Assembly: GCA_040753795.1 (NCBI GenBank)
Contig: JBFMDX010000022.1
Span: forward strand, 1 to 64,000
From: Thermodesulfobacteriota bacterium
GTDB lineage: Bacteria > Desulfobacterota > Desulfobacteria > Desulfobacterales > Desulfosudaceae
Direction: 5' to 3'
Length of the DNA stretch: 64,000 nucleotides
In this document: in pieces, positions 8,957 to 16,852 of the stretch
How the letters are laid out: each line of letters opens with the position of its first letter
Numbering within the stretch: position 1 is the first letter of the stretch
Translations under genes and position numbers: made by a program
The notes under the pieces: generated by a model
Database searches by the model: none
What the model saw: only the letters and a program-made list of their open reading frames with translations
What the model was told of the DNA's origin: nothing

Positions 8957-9657
8957 CTGTCCCCCTCGGACATTTTCGGCCGCCGGATCTGCCGCTCGAT
9001 AATATTCAGAAAATCGGCTGAAAAATTTCTCATCTCTCCGTCCACGATCCGGTTTTTCTGGGTAAAATAATTGTAGGCCACGACCGCCGGTATAGCGGCC
9101 GCAAGGCCCGCCGCCGTCGCGACCAGGGCTTCTGAGATTCCGGGCGCCACCACCGCCAGGCTGGCGGAACCGCGCTGGCCGATACCATGAAAGGAGTTCA
9201 TGATACCCCAGACCGTGCCGAACAGACCGATGAACGGCGCCGTATTGCCGGTGGTAGCCAGAAATGGCACCAGCTGATTCAATTTGCCCACCTCGGCACT
9301 GACGCTTCGCTGCAGGGCCCGTTCAATACTGGTGATAGCCGGAATTTCAAAATCCTGCGGCCCGCTTCCGTCCGGGGTGGTCAACCGTTTAAACTCCACG
9401 TAACCGGCCCGGAAGACCCTGGCCACCGGAGAGAACCGCAGCATTTTGGCCCGGTTGAAAGCGTCTGAAAAATCACGTTTTTTCCAGAAATAATCGGTGA
9501 ACTCCAATGATTCAGCCAGAGCCCTCTTGACATAGCGGTACTTGATGAACATGATCGCCCATGATGTTACCGAAAAAGTCAGCAGCACCAGCATCACAAA
9601 CTGAACCATGAAACCGGCGTTAAGAATCATTTTTACAATATCGAGACCTTCAGACAT
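8953..9657 (-). CDS. tolQ: TolQ/ExbB-type proton channel subunit
   Basis: 234 residues from ATG at 9657 (MSEGLDIVKMILNAG), with AAAGGGGG about eleven bases upstream. Three membrane helices are seen: around residues 14-36, and the pair spanning VPFLATTGNTAPFIGLFGTV and SEALVATAAGLAAAIPAVVA, which are the diagnostic MotA/TolQ/ExbB stretches. First gene of the tolQRAB-pal-cpoB operon. I see no convincing promoter in the AT-rich gap 9658-9920. Confidence 0.95.
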   Translation of the reverse strand: MSEGLDIVKMILNAGFMVQFVMLVLLTFSVTSWAIMFIKYRYVKRALAESLEFTDYFWKKRDFSDAFNRAKMLRFSPVARVFRAGYVEFKRLTTPDGSGPQDFEIPAITSIERALQRSVSAEVGKLNQLVPFLATTGNTAPFIGLFGTVWGIMNSFHGIGQRGSASLAVVAPGISEALVATAAGLAAAIPAVVAYNYFTQKNRIVDGEMRNFSADFLNIIERQIRRPKMSEGDR

Positions 9658-9920
9658 TATCGCATCGTCCCCCTTTATTGATGACAACCCATGGATCGGG
9701 CATGACAAACCCTAAAATCATCAGGTTATACCGCCTACACCACACTTTATGCTCCGATTTGGATTTAATTATCACATAATTCCATTTAATCCAACTCAAA
9801 ACGTCGCCACATATCATGACGGTGCCGGGACTGCAATCAGAATCGCATATAATTTTTTGCAGCGCCCAGAAGGTCCGAAGCCCAAGGGTCAAAATGACCG
9901 CTTCAAATTATTTTATCCGT

Positions 9921-11864
9921 TTAATTAGACACGGACACGGCCATCAGTTCCCCGACGATTTTTGACAGTTTCGAAGGGTTGGCCACCCGGCCGCCTTCAC
10001 CAATCAGCGCCAGGTCATAGATCAGGCCGATGTACTCGGCCAGCTTCGGATCGTCCTTGTCTTTTTCAAACAGGTCGTTGACGCGGGCAATGGCCGGATG
10101 ATCCACGTTAATCTCCAGAACGCGTTTGGTCTCCGGCATGGTCTGGCCCGAGGCCTTTAGAATCTTCTCCATATAGGCGCTCATGTCATAGGTGTCGCCG
10201 GAGAGGCAGGCCATGGAATCCTTCAACCGGGTAGAGGGTTTGACCTCCTTGATTTTTTCATCCAGCGTCTTTTTCATATACTCAAAAAGTTTACCGTAGG
10301 CCTTCTGCTTTTTCTTGTCCACTTCACCCAGGTCCAGGTCGCCCTTTTCAGCGCTCTTCAGTTTCCTGCCGTCATACTCGGGCAGGGCCGAGACCACCCA
10401 CTCATCCACCGGATCGGTCATGAGCAGGACCTCAAACCCTTTTTCCTTGAGTTGTTCCAGGTGAGGATGGTTCATGAGGGATTCAAGATTCTCGCCGGTA
10501 ATGTAATAAATCTCCTTCTGCTCCTCCTTCATGCCGGCCACGTAATCCTTAAAGCTGGTCCACTTGCCGTCTGACTGGGTGGTCTTGTATCGCAGCAGAT
10601 CGACGATCTTGTCCCGGCTGGCAAAATCGGTGTGCATGCCTTCCTTGAGGACCTGGCCGAACTCCACGTAAAATTTCTCGTACTCTTCCTTGCCCATGTT
10701 GGCCAGCAGATCCAGCACTTTTTTGACCAGGTTTTTGCGGATGTTGCGCACCACCGCGTCCTGCTGCAGAATCTCGCGGCTGACGTTCAGGTTCAGATCC
10801 GGCGCGTCCACCACGCCCTTGATGAAGCGCAGATAATCAGGGAACAGTTCCTTGCAGTCGTCCATGATAAAAACGCGCTTGGAGTAAAGCGACAGGCCGT
10901 GTTTCCGGCCCGGGTGGAACAGTTCGAAGGGCGCCTTGGAGGGGATATACAGCAGGGCCACGTATTCGGTCACGCCTTCCAGTTTCAGGTGCAGGTGGGT
11001 CAGGGGCGGATTCCAGTCGTGACTCAGGTGCTTGTAAAACTCCTCATGCTCCTCGGCGGTGACCTCGTCCTTGTCCTTGAGCCAGATGGCTTTCATGGAA
11101 TTTAAGGTCTCTTCCTTTGTCACGGCTTTGGTCTGGCCCTCGATCTTCTTCCCGTCCTTGTCCACCAGGGCGTCCTTGTCATCGACCGGCTCGTCCCGGG
11201 TCACGTCCATGACCACGGGGTAGGCCACGAAATCGGAATGTTTCTTTATAATGTGCCGGATGGTGTACTCCTCGGTGAAGTCCTCGGCCTCGTCGTCTCC
11301 TTCCGGCGCCGGCTTGAGGTGGAGAATAATGCGGGTGCCCCGTTCCGGCTTGTCGACGGTTTCCAGGGTGTAGGAACCGTCCCCGGCCGATTCCCAGCGT
11401 ACGGCTTCATTGACCGGTGCCCCGGCCGCGCGGGTGATCAGGGTGATCCGGTCGGCCACGATAAAAGCGCTGTAAAACCCGACGCCGAACTGGCCGATCA
11501 GTTCCGGCGAAACGCCCCCGCTCTCCTGGGCCTCCCGCATGGCCTTCATGAAGGCGGCCGTGCCGCTCTGGGCGATGGTGCCGATATTGGCAATCACTTC
11601 GTCCCGGGTCATGCCGATGCCGTTGTCGGCGATTTCCAGGGTGCGCTTGTCCCGGTCGGGGGTCAGCTTGATCTTGAATTCCGTGTCTTCACCCAGAATA
11701 TGCGGGTCGGTCTGGGCCTTGAACCGCAGCCGGTCGATGGCGTCGGAGGCGTTGGAGATCAGCTCCCGCAGAAACACCTCGCGGTTGGAATAAAGGGAGT
11801 TGATAATCAGATTGAGTATCTGCTGGTCATCGGTCTTGAACTTGAATGTCTCTTTGCCTGTCAT
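9921..11864 (-). CDS. htpG: molecular chaperone HtpG (Hsp90)
   Basis: An ATP-dependent Hsp90 chaperone, 647 residues. The N-terminal GHKL ATPase domain shows NREVFLRELISNASDAIDRL, LEIADNGIGMTRDEVIANIG and GQFGVGFYSAFIVADRI. The middle domain has GVVDAPDLNLNVSREILQQD with the catalytic-loop Arg. A C-terminal dimerisation domain ends in LMAVSVSN. All expected parts are present, and as in other bacterial Hsp90s there is no MEEVD tail. Single-gene unit. Confidence 0.97.
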   Translation of the reverse strand: MTGKETFKFKTDDQQILNLIINSLYSNREVFLRELISNASDAIDRLRFKAQTDPHILGEDTEFKIKLTPDRDKRTLEIADNGIGMTRDEVIANIGTIAQSGTAAFMKAMREAQESGGVSPELIGQFGVGFYSAFIVADRITLITRAAGAPVNEAVRWESAGDGSYTLETVDKPERGTRIILHLKPAPEGDDEAEDFTEEYTIRHIIKKHSDFVAYPVVMDVTRDEPVDDKDALVDKDGKKIEGQTKAVTKEETLNSMKAIWLKDKDEVTAEEHEEFYKHLSHDWNPPLTHLHLKLEGVTEYVALLYIPSKAPFELFHPGRKHGLSLYSKRVFIMDDCKELFPDYLRFIKGVVDAPDLNLNVSREILQQDAVVRNIRKNLVKKVLDLLANMGKEEYEKFYVEFGQVLKEGMHTDFASRDKIVDLLRYKTTQSDGKWTSFKDYVAGMKEEQKEIYYITGENLESLMNHPHLEQLKEKGFEVLLMTDPVDEWVVSALPEYDGRKLKSAEKGDLDLGEVDKKKQKAYGKLFEYMKKTLDEKIKEVKPSTRLKDSMACLSGDTYDMSAYMEKILKASGQTMPETKRVLEINVDHPAIARVNDLFEKDKDDPKLAEYIGLIYDLALIGEGGRVANPSKLSKIVGELMAVSVSN

Positions 11865-12144
11865 GATTTACCTCGTTCAAACGGTTATTATCGTATCAGC
11901 ACCGGAATCATCTCTCATCTGTAATCGAGTATGCGAAAACAGTTTGTTGTAGCGCCATGACCCTTTTGGGGCCGGTTGCCATCATCCGCGGAGTTTCTCG
12001 AAGGGCTCTGTGCCCGCCCAAAATGATCGCGGAGCGAACAAAATATACTTTTACGAAGCCGCCACCGTATAATTTTTTTTAAAAAATGAACATTATAACT
12101 GAAAAGTCAAGGCCGTTTGACCTGCAAACAGTTAATTTTCCGAT
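11865..12144. other. intergenic region without a gene
   Basis: Between the htpG start and the terminator of the acyl-CoA dehydrogenase gene. A TATAAT hexamer is present on the minus strand (12092-12097), but no acceptable -35 lies 16-18 bases upstream, and I did not find a convincing sigma-32 site. Nothing else is recognisable. Confidence 0.5.
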
Positions 12145-12183
12145 AAAAAAGCCCGGATACCGCTGATCGGTATCCGGGCTTTT
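12145..12183 (-). terminator. strong intrinsic terminator, probably bidirectional
   Basis: Perfect 11-bp stem GCCCGGATACC (12151-12161) / GGTATCCGGGC (12169-12179) with a 7-base loop. On the minus strand it is followed by six T (12150-12145), placing it 27 bases after the stop of the acyl-CoA dehydrogenase. On the plus strand TTTTG follows, so it could also work the other way. Confidence 0.9.
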
Positions 12184-12205
12184 GTTTATTTGTAATAAAG
12201 ACGGC

Positions 12206-14020
12206 TTACATGAAAGCGTCTTCGGGCATCTGCATGACCGCGGTGTTCATGGCGGCCACGCCGTCCATCTTGCCCATCACGGCCGGGAAAACGGAGGTGA
12301 TGTAGAATTCGGCCGTCTTGACCTGGCCGATGTAGAAGGCTTCATCCTTTTTGACCTTGACGCCGGCCTTGAGGGTTTCAGAAGCCACGGCCGCCCGCCA
12401 CAGGTGCATCCAGGCCATGACCACGTCGCCGACCACTTCCAGGAAGGGGGTGGCCGAGGCAAAGGCGTCCAGCACCCGGTCGGACATGGCGGTGGCGCCG
12501 ATGGTCATGGCCACATCGCCCAGCCGGGCCAGGGCCTTTTCCACGGTTTCAGCCATGGCCTTCAGTTCATCGAACTGCTTGGCCCGGGCCGCGACCGCGC
12601 CGATTTCTCCCAGGAAATCCTTGAAGGGCTTGCTGTTGTTCATGCCCAGCTTGCGGGCCAGCAGGTCCATGGCCTGGATGCCGTTGGTGCCTTCATAAAT
12701 GCTGGTGATTTTACAGTCCCGGACCAGCTGCTCCTGGGGATACTCCTTGATGTAGCCGTAACCGCCGTACACCTGGCAGCCAATGACGCAGACTTCAAAA
12801 CCCCGGTCCGTACAATAGGCCTTGACAACCGGCGTCAGGAATTCGATCAGGCCCTGGTATTTGTCCTTTTCCGCGGCATCGGCGGTAATTTCCACTCGGT
12901 CAAAACAGTGGGCCACGAAATACAGCAGGCCGCGCAAACCTTCCACGTAGGATTTCATCCACAGGAGCTGGCGCCGGACATCCGGGTGTTTGATGATGTT
13001 GACGCTGGGCGCCGCGGCGTTCATGAAATTGAGCAGATCGCGGCCCTGGATCCGTTCCTTGGCGTAGGCCACGGCATTGGCGTAGGAAGTGGCGCCCAGC
13101 GAATAGCCCTGGACGCCCACGCCGAACCGGGCCTCGTTCATCATCAGGAACATGGCCTTCATGCCCTTGTTTTCCTGGCCCAGCAGAGTGCCGATGCAGT
13201 TGCCCTTGCCGCCCAGGGTCAGGGAGCAGGTGGCGTTGCCGTGGATGCCCATTTTCTCCTCGATGCCGGTGCAGACCACGTCGTTGAACTCACCCAGGCT
13301 GCCGTCGGGATTAACCCGGAACTTGGGCACGATAAACAGGGAGATGCCGCGGGTGCCGGCGGGCGCGCCTTCGATGCGGGCCAGGACCGGGTGAATGATA
13401 TTCTCCGTCAGATCATGCTCGCCGGCGGAGATGAAAATCTTGTTGCCGGAGATGGAATAGGTGCCGTCCGGGTTTTTGACGGCGGTGGTGGTCAGGGCGC
13501 CGACATCGGAACCGGCGTCCGGTTCGGTCAGCAGCATGGTGCCGGCCCACTTGCCGGAATACATGTTTTTGACATACATTTTTTTCTGTTCGGGGGTGCC
13601 CAGGGTCTCGATCATCTTGGCGGCACCGTGGCACAGACCGGGGTACATCATGAAGGCCATGTTGGCGCCGGAAAAGAATTCGGCCGCCGCCAGGTTGACG
13701 ACGTGGGGCATGCCCTGGCCGCCGAACTCGGGGTCTTCGGAAGCACCGATCCATTCGCCTTCGCGATAAAGGTCAAAAATCCTTTTAAAGGATTCCGGAG
13801 CGGTGACCTTGCCGTTTTCAAACTTGCATCCGGCATCCCCTTCCACGTTGGCGGGCAGGATTTCCTTCAAGGCCAGATTGCGGGCCTCGGTAACCACCAT
13901 GTCTATGGTTTTCCTGTTAAAATCAGCGAACTTGTCATGTTTTGACAGCTCTTCCACGTGGAGCATTTCATGCAGGACAAAATCGACGTCCCGACGATTG
14001 GAAAGCGTAGCCTGTGCCAT
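12206..14020 (-). CDS. large acyl-CoA dehydrogenase (FadE/DmdC-type, about 600 residues)
   Basis: A FAD enzyme that oxidises an acyl-CoA to the enoyl-CoA, 604 residues, of the long class with an extra C-terminal helical domain (as in DmdC and some FadE). LLTEPDAGSDVGAL (residues 163-176) is the FAD/substrate motif. The catalytic Glu is E443 in SIYEGTNGIQAMDLLARKL. Substrate chain length cannot be read from sequence. The start has AGGAG eight bases upstream. It is a lone gene with its own consensus promoter, operator and terminator, fitting a regulated fatty-acid or branched-acid degradation step. Confidence 0.9.
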   Translation of the reverse strand: MAQATLSNRRDVDFVLHEMLHVEELSKHDKFADFNRKTIDMVVTEARNLALKEILPANVEGDAGCKFENGKVTAPESFKRIFDLYREGEWIGASEDPEFGGQGMPHVVNLAAAEFFSGANMAFMMYPGLCHGAAKMIETLGTPEQKKMYVKNMYSGKWAGTMLLTEPDAGSDVGALTTTAVKNPDGTYSISGNKIFISAGEHDLTENIIHPVLARIEGAPAGTRGISLFIVPKFRVNPDGSLGEFNDVVCTGIEEKMGIHGNATCSLTLGGKGNCIGTLLGQENKGMKAMFLMMNEARFGVGVQGYSLGATSYANAVAYAKERIQGRDLLNFMNAAAPSVNIIKHPDVRRQLLWMKSYVEGLRGLLYFVAHCFDRVEITADAAEKDKYQGLIEFLTPVVKAYCTDRGFEVCVIGCQVYGGYGYIKEYPQEQLVRDCKITSIYEGTNGIQAMDLLARKLGMNNSKPFKDFLGEIGAVAARAKQFDELKAMAETVEKALARLGDVAMTIGATAMSDRVLDAFASATPFLEVVGDVVMAWMHLWRAAVASETLKAGVKVKKDEAFYIGQVKTAEFYITSVFPAVMGKMDGVAAMNTAVMQMPEDAFM

Positions 14021-14088
14021 AACTTCAATCTCCTTTTTTTTCAGAAAGTTCTAAAGTTCTATGTTTCAATCAATAAATTATGATTGTG

Positions 14089-14108
14089 GTGAATGAATAC
14101 TCATTCAC
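14089..14108. promoter_or_regulatory. FadR(TetR)-like operator
   Basis: GTGAATGAATACTCATTCAC has perfect 8-base arms. The inner 18 bases fit TGAATGANTANTCATTCA, the consensus of the TetR-family fatty-acid regulator FadR (YsiA) of Bacillus subtilis. The site covers the end of the -10 box and the expected start point of the promoter of the acyl-CoA dehydrogenase gene, the right place for acyl-CoA-relieved repression. The only TetR gene in the window is at 27276-27935. Confidence 0.7.
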
Positions 14109-14136
14109 TATAAACCGCCCGGAATTTAGGTGTCAA
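14107..14136 (-). promoter_or_regulatory. sigma-70 type promoter of the acyl-CoA dehydrogenase gene
   Basis: On the minus strand TTGACA (14136-14131) and TATAGT (14112-14107) are 18 bases apart. The -35 is perfect and the -10 has five of six matches. Transcription would begin near 14100, about 80 bases before the ATG at 14020. Confidence 0.7.
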
Positions 14137-14172
14137 GCAACAAATCATTTTTTCAAAAAGGTTCAAAGTACG

Positions 14173-14203
14173 AGGTTTAAGGTTTGAGGTTTAAGGTTTG
14201 AGG
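14173..14203. repeat. short AGGTTTAAGGTTTG tandem tract
   Basis: Alternating AGGTTTA and AGGTTTG units (about four) followed by a run of G. The complement (CTTAAAC) is the same type of tract as at 29307-29370. Non-coding, in the 466-base gap 14021-14486. Confidence 0.7.
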
Positions 14204-14331
14204 TGCAAGGGGGGGGGTATGAAGTTTCTGCGGGCTCTAAAAAAAATATGGGTATCTTATTGAATATAATTGGTTGTGTGTCAGGTTTATGATAAAAGTT
14301 TAGCAATAAATATAATTCAATAAGTTATGGG

Positions 14332-14473
14332 GGCCACCTCTAAAAATAAGAATTTTGGTTCCAGTTCAAGGCGCGCGAAAATTTTAACCGCAGGAATACA
14401 TAGCAGTATTTCGAGGATTAAAATTTGAGCGCAACGACGAAATCGAACCAAAAGGCAATTTTTAGAGATGGCC
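14332..14473. repeat. 142-bp imperfect palindromic element
   Basis: The ends are inverted: GGCCACCTCTAAAAAT (14332-14347) against ATTTTTAGAGATGGCC (14458-14473). The similarity continues inward through TTTTGGTTC/GAACCAAAA, GCGC arms and AAATTTTAA/TTAAAATTT to a centre near GGAATACATAGCAGTATT. The whole element could fold into one long hairpin. It looks like a non-coding MITE- or REP-type dispersed element; I recall similar ones in Desulfobacterales genomes, but this is from memory. It ends 13 bases before nth. Confidence 0.75.
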
Positions 14474-14486
14474 TGGATAGTTAATC

Positions 14487-15134
14487 ATGAATTTGGCCTC
14501 ATTCATTACCGCCCTGGAGAAGCATTATCAAAACAGCCGGGCGCCGGTGGTTACCCTGATCGCCGAACGGGGAGCCACGCCTTTTGAAATTCTGGTCTCG
14601 ACCCTGCTTTCCCTGCGCACCCGGGACGCGGTCACAACCGCGGCCACGAACCGGCTTCTGGAAAAGGCCACAACGCCGGAGCAGCTCCTTTCCCTGACGG
14701 AAAAACAGATCCAGCGGCTGATCTACCCGGTTGGCTTTTATCCCACCAAGGCCAAACGGCTCAAACAAATCTGCGCGCTGCTGGTCAGCCAATTCAAGGG
14801 GCATGTGCCTGACACCATGGAAGGGCTCCTGGCCCTGCCCGGCGTGGGCCGAAAAACCGCCAACCTGGTGCTGTCCGAAGGTTTCGGCCAGGATGCCATT
14901 TGCGTGGACACCCATGTTCACCGCATCAGCAACCGCATCGGACTGGTGGAGACGAAAACACCGGAACAGACGGAAGACGCATTGAGGAAAACCCTTCCCA
15001 GGAAATACTGGAAAAGATACAATAGCCTTCTGGTCTGTTTCGGGCAGACCCTGTGCGCGCCTATTTCACCCTTCTGCGGCCAGTGCCCGGTGGCCCGGCA
15101 ATGTCCGAAAAAAGGAGTGGTTCGATCCCGATAA
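14487..15134 (+). CDS. nth: endonuclease III, DNA glycosylase/AP lyase
   Basis: A base-excision repair enzyme for oxidised pyrimidines, 215 residues. The helix-hairpin-helix LALPGVGRKTANLVL carries the catalytic Lys K123, and the catalytic Asp is D141 in CVDTHVHRISNR. The C-terminal [4Fe-4S] loop has C190, C197, C200 and C206 with the exact spacing C-x6-C-x2-C-x5-C. Followed 15 bases later by a nitroreductase gene on the same strand. Confidence 0.96.
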   Translation: MNLASFITALEKHYQNSRAPVVTLIAERGATPFEILVSTLLSLRTRDAVTTAATNRLLEKATTPEQLLSLTEKQIQRLIYPVGFYPTKAKRLKQICALLVSQFKGHVPDTMEGLLALPGVGRKTANLVLSEGFGQDAICVDTHVHRISNRIGLVETKTPEQTEDALRKTLPRKYWKRYNSLLVCFGQTLCAPISPFCGQCPVARQCPKKGVVRSR

Positions 15135-15149
15135 CCAGAGGAGAATGCC

Positions 15150-15827
15150 ATGAATTTTGAAACCGTTGTCACCCGTCGCCGCAGCATCCGGAAATTCAAA
15201 CCCGATTTAATCGGCCGGCAGACCATCTCCCGCGTGCTGGCCCTGGCCGCCCGGGCGCCGTCGGCCATGAACACCCAGCCCTGGGAGTTTTTCGTCATCG
15301 CCGGTGAACCTCTTGAAAAAATCAAGCAGGACAATATCGCCGCCCTGCGGGCCGGGATCCCGCCCAAGCCCGAGCACGCCCTGTCCGGCTGGCCCCCGGA
15401 TTCGGTCTTCCGCCGCCGTCAGGTGGACCTGGGCAAACAACTGTTTACGCTTATGAAAATCCCCAGAGAAGACATGGCCCAGCGGATATCCTGGCTGGAA
15501 CGGGGCTATCGCTATTTTGACGCGCCCGTGGCCGTTATCATCGCCTATGACGCCGCCTTCACCCCGCCCGGTCCCCTGATGGACATCGGCGCCGTCATGC
15601 AGACCCTGTGCCTGGCCGCCACCAACGCCGGTCTGGATACCTGCATCGAAGATCAGGGCGTGCACTATCCGGACATCATCCGCCGCCACGCGCCGGTTCC
15701 GGTTTCCAAAATCATGGCCACGGCCGTGGCTCTCGGTTTTTCGGACCCGGATTTTCCGGCCAACCAGGTGCAGAGCGAGCGCGAATCCGTGGAGAACACC
15801 ACCACCTGGATCGGGTTCGACCGGTGA
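15150..15827 (+). CDS. nitroreductase-family flavoprotein
   Basis: A 225-residue FMN-dependent oxidoreductase fold. The N-terminal TRRRSIRKFKPD is the FMN phosphate-binding signature of the family, APSAMNTQPWEFFVI is the second typical motif, and DIGAVMQTLCLAATNAGLDT is the core helix. The electron acceptor cannot be predicted. Ribosome site GAGGAG is eight bases before ATG. Its stop overlaps the GTG start of pgeF (GTGA), so the two are coupled. Confidence 0.88.
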   Translation: MNFETVVTRRRSIRKFKPDLIGRQTISRVLALAARAPSAMNTQPWEFFVIAGEPLEKIKQDNIAALRAGIPPKPEHALSGWPPDSVFRRRQVDLGKQLFTLMKIPREDMAQRISWLERGYRYFDAPVAVIIAYDAAFTPPGPLMDIGAVMQTLCLAATNAGLDTCIEDQGVHYPDIIRRHAPVPVSKIMATAVALGFSDPDFPANQVQSERESVENTTTWIGFDR

Positions 15828-16588
15828 TCCGGGCAAGCGAAAACGGCCTGACCCTGTTCCGGTTTGAGAACCTGTCGGCCTGCCCGGGCTTGAACCACGC
15901 GGTTTTCTCCCGCCTGGGCGGCAGCAGCAGCCCGCCATTTACCAGTCTCAATCTGGGTACCGCCGAAGGAGACCATCCGGAAACAGTAGAACAAAACAGG
16001 GGCGCGGTGGCCGCCTGCTTTGGTCACCGACCGATGGCCTTCGTCAAACAGGTACACGGAGACGATGTTCTGGTATTTAAAAAAGGCGGCCAGGCCTTTG
16101 ATCCTTCCCCTAAACCCCGGGCCGACGCCATGATCACCGACATTCCTGGCCTGATGCTGGCCGTCAAGCTGGCCGACTGCCAGGGCGTGCTTCTCCATGA
16201 CCCGGTCAAACAGGTCGCGGCCGCCGTCCACTCGGGCTGGCGCGGCAGCGTGCTGGACATTATCGGCAAAACCATCGCCCGCATGAAAACGGACTTCGGC
16301 TGCGACCCGGGCGATATCATGGCCGGGATCAGCCCCTCCCTGGGCTCCTGCTGCGCTGAATTCGTCAATTACCGGACGGAACTGCCGGAATCGTTTTGGC
16401 CTTACCGGGATTCGCGGGATCGCTTTGATTTCTGGCAAATCAGCCGCGACCAGATGACCGCCGCCGGCCTTCTCGACGCACACATCGAAATCGCCGACAT
16501 CTGCACCCGCTGCCGCACCGACCTTTTTTTTTCCTACCGCGGGGAAGGCCGCACCGGCCGCTTCGCGGCCGTGATCGGCATGGTCTGA
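15824..16588 (+). CDS. pgeF: peptidoglycan editing factor / laccase-domain protein
   Basis: 254 residues from GTG at 15824. The start is chosen because upstream in-frame sequence lies inside the nitroreductase gene. The YfiH/DUF152 family fold is shown by the metal ligand motifs KLADCQGVLLHDP and VHSGWRGSVLDIIG, the SCCAEF segment, and the end SYRGEGRTGRFAAVIGM. In E. coli the homologue edits misincorporated amino acids in peptidoglycan precursors; other members were reported as polyphenol oxidases or purine nucleoside hydrolases. Ends the nth-nitroreductase-pgeF run. Confidence 0.92.
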   Translation: MIRASENGLTLFRFENLSACPGLNHAVFSRLGGSSSPPFTSLNLGTAEGDHPETVEQNRGAVAACFGHRPMAFVKQVHGDDVLVFKKGGQAFDPSPKPRADAMITDIPGLMLAVKLADCQGVLLHDPVKQVAAAVHSGWRGSVLDIIGKTIARMKTDFGCDPGDIMAGISPSLGSCCAEFVNYRTELPESFWPYRDSRDRFDFWQISRDQMTAAGLLDAHIEIADICTRCRTDLFFSYRGEGRTGRFAAVIGMV

Positions 16589-16852
16589 AATTCAGCCGGT
16601 CAGTGAGATAACCGGGCGGCTCACATTATTGTGTCATAAGCCCTCACCGTAAGACAAAGGTTGTACACCCAAGAAAACTCTACGAGTGCTGGAGAAAATG
16701 ATCTTATTTTTTCCGGATATCAATACTTATATTTCTTGATTTTCAGTTTTTTATAAAATATGGTTTTCATGCTCGTCTGATCGATTTCATGTCATATGCA
16801 TTAAGGATGATGCGGCCGGCCTTCCGGGACGGCCCATGGAAAGGAGTCCATT

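Noticed and set aside
9650-9892. 80-codon minus-strand frame between tolQ and htpG.
   Set aside because: No ribosome site, AT-rich leader sequence, no family resemblance; it overlaps the tolQ start and probably is the untranslated leader.
12182-13945. Open frame of 587 codons on the plus strand opposite the large acyl-CoA dehydrogenase.
   Set aside because: Starts inside the terminator region, has biased His/Gly composition, and mirrors a real gene.
16736-16764. TTGATT-17-TATGGT considered as promoter of the Ig-repeat protein.
   Set aside because: Only four of six matches in each box in AT-rich DNA; too weak to list as a feature.
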